Below are positions 62,758 to 64,000 of a stretch of 64,000 nt of DNA, in pieces (within the stretch, counting starts at the first letter, position 1; each line of letters opens with the position of its first letter). A program made the translations under genes and the position numbers. Source of the DNA: Caprella mutica (lineage: Eukaryota; Arthropoda; Malacostraca; Amphipoda; Caprellidae); assembly GCA_947561585.1 (NCBI GenBank), contig CANNZV010001587.1:108971-172970 (forward strand), read 5' to 3'. The notes beneath the pieces are model-generated. The model worked only from the letters and a program-made list of their open reading frames with translations, searched no databases and was not told the DNA's origin.

Positions 62758-63812
62758 GTGACTCTTTTCTTTGATAGTACATCATCATCACAGTGACTCT
62801 TTTCTCTGATAGTACATCATCACAGTGACTCTTTTCTCTGATAGTACATCATCACAGTGACTCTTTTCTCTGATAGTACATCATCACATCAACTCTTTTC
62901 TCTGATAGTACATCATCACAGTGACTCTTTTCTCTGATACTACATCATCACAGTGACTCTTTTCTCTGGTAGTACATCATCACAGTGATTCTTTTCTCTG
63001 ATAGTACATCATCACAGTGACTCTTTTCTCTGATACTACATCATCACAGTGACTCTTTTCTCTGATAGTACATCATCATCACAGTGACTCTTTTCTCTGA
63101 TAGTACATCATCACAGTGACTCTTTTCTCTGATAGTACATCATCACAGTGACTCTTTTCTCTGATAGTACATCATCACATCAACTCTTTTCTCTGATAGT
63201 ACATCATCACAGTGACTCTTTTCTCTGATACTACATCATCACAGTGACTCTTTTCTCTGGTAGTACATCATCACAGTGATTCTTTTCTCTGATAGTACAT
63301 CATCACAGTGACTCTTTTCTCTGATACTACATCATCACAGTGACTCTTTTCTCTGGTAGTACATCATCACAGTGACTCTTTTCTCTGGTAGTACATCATC
63401 ACAGTGACTCTTTTCTCTGGTAGTACATCATCACAGTGACTCTTTTCTTTGATAGTACATCATCACATTAACTCTTTTTTCTGGTAGTACATCATCACAG
63501 TGACTCTTTTCTCTGATACTACATCATCACAGTGACTCTTTTCTCTGGTAGTACATCATCACAGTGACTCTTTTCTCTGATAGTACATCATCACAGTGAC
63601 TCTTTTCTCTGATAGTACATCATCACAGTGACTCTTTTCTCTGGTAGTACATCATCACAGTGACTCTTTTCTCTGGTAGTACATCATCACAGTGACTCTT
63701 TTCTCTGATAGTACATCATCACATCAACTCTTTTCTCTGATAGTACATCATCACATTAACTCTTTTTTCTGGTAGTACATCATCACAGTGACTCTTTTTT
63801 CTGGTAGTACAT
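62758..63812. repeat. 32-bp minisatellite, about 33 copies, with a 291-bp higher-order repeat
   Basis: The unit contains GTGACTCTTTTCTCTGATAG and then TACATCATCACA. Variants are GGTAG, GATAC, an extra CATCAT and CATCAACTC or CATTAACTC. The extra-CATCAT unit occurs at about 62773 and again at 63064, 291 bp apart. The CATCAACTC unit occurs at about 62887 and 63178, also 291 bp apart. A nine-unit block has therefore been duplicated. Confidence 0.97.
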
Positions 63813-64000
63813 GTACTAATAGTGTTACTGTTATTCGACTGGTATAGTGTGTTATAACGAAGGTTAAGCTTATAATTGACTATAATCTTTTATTTCCTCT
63901 TAATAATGGAATAAATTAAGAAAATGTGTTGCAGAAAACTTTTCCTTGAGATTTTGAACTGTATTCTTTTAAATGTTTAATTTATTCTCATCAATACAAT
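63813..64000. other. AT-rich window end, nothing recognised
   Basis: No gene or repeat recognised. Confidence 0.4.

Noticed and set aside
1..64000. tRNA, rRNA or other structured RNA genes
   Set aside because: I looked by eye for box A/box B pairs and rRNA-like text and found no convincing candidate. Isolated GGTTCGA-like strings (for example near 32119) lack a matching cloverleaf.

Overview
The window looks like non-coding nuclear DNA from an animal, most likely an insect. It is strongly AT-rich, has no operon structure or compact coding, and is filled with metazoan transposon families (an APE-type LINE, Tc1/mariner, pogo, PIF/Harbinger and hAT) and long minisatellite arrays. I cannot name the species. 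I found no convincing host protein-coding exon, rRNA or tRNA gene. The only coding text is transposon-derived and broken by stops or frameshifts, plus one unrecognised decayed reading frame (13718-14938). By my coordinate sums, tandem arrays occupy roughly 9-10 kb of the 64 kb.

Layout. 1-3.2 kb: a hAT end, a small element with inverted 15-bp subrepeats (433-733), a PIF/Harbinger 5' fragment on the minus strand, and a second element with inverted subrepeats (2247-3136). 3.2-12.4 kb: AT-rich, with only a 22-bp tandem repeat recognised. 12.4-15 kb: an 854-bp TA-flanked MITE and the decayed frame. 16-25.5 kb: three large arrays with periods of 19, 32 and 26 bp. 26.6-30.2 kb: a 25-bp repeat, a small GC-rich patch and a decayed mariner-type transposase. 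32.3-33.8 kb: a pogo-like element on the minus strand with a psq-type helix-turn-helix remnant and a Pro/Ser/Thr repeat. 34.5-40.55 kb: a 20-bp AT-rich array interrupted by two different copies of one LINE lineage. 41.9-45.1 kb: a 31-bp array, then two adjoining MITEs. 49.1-54.2 kb: two more elements with inverted 15-bp subrepeats, then a nearly perfect 677-bp foldback made from the 3' end of a Tc1/mariner-type transposon. 55.3-63.8 kb: a 20-bp pyrimidine-rich array, an 18-bp AT-rich array, a 51-bp repeat, a 36-bp repeat and a 32-bp array.

The most unusual signal is a set of four elements (433-733, 2247-3136, about 49769-51192 and 51754-52748). Their terminal inverted repeats are short tandem arrays of a unit of about 15 bp. 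The unit is shared between the two ends of one element but differs between elements, while period and general pattern stay alike. Two of them also share an internal block found at two further places. The other notable structures are the LINE/minisatellite nest and the foldback that carries a transposase C-terminus in both arms.

All open frames inside the tandem arrays are treated as artefacts of repeat units that lack stop codons.
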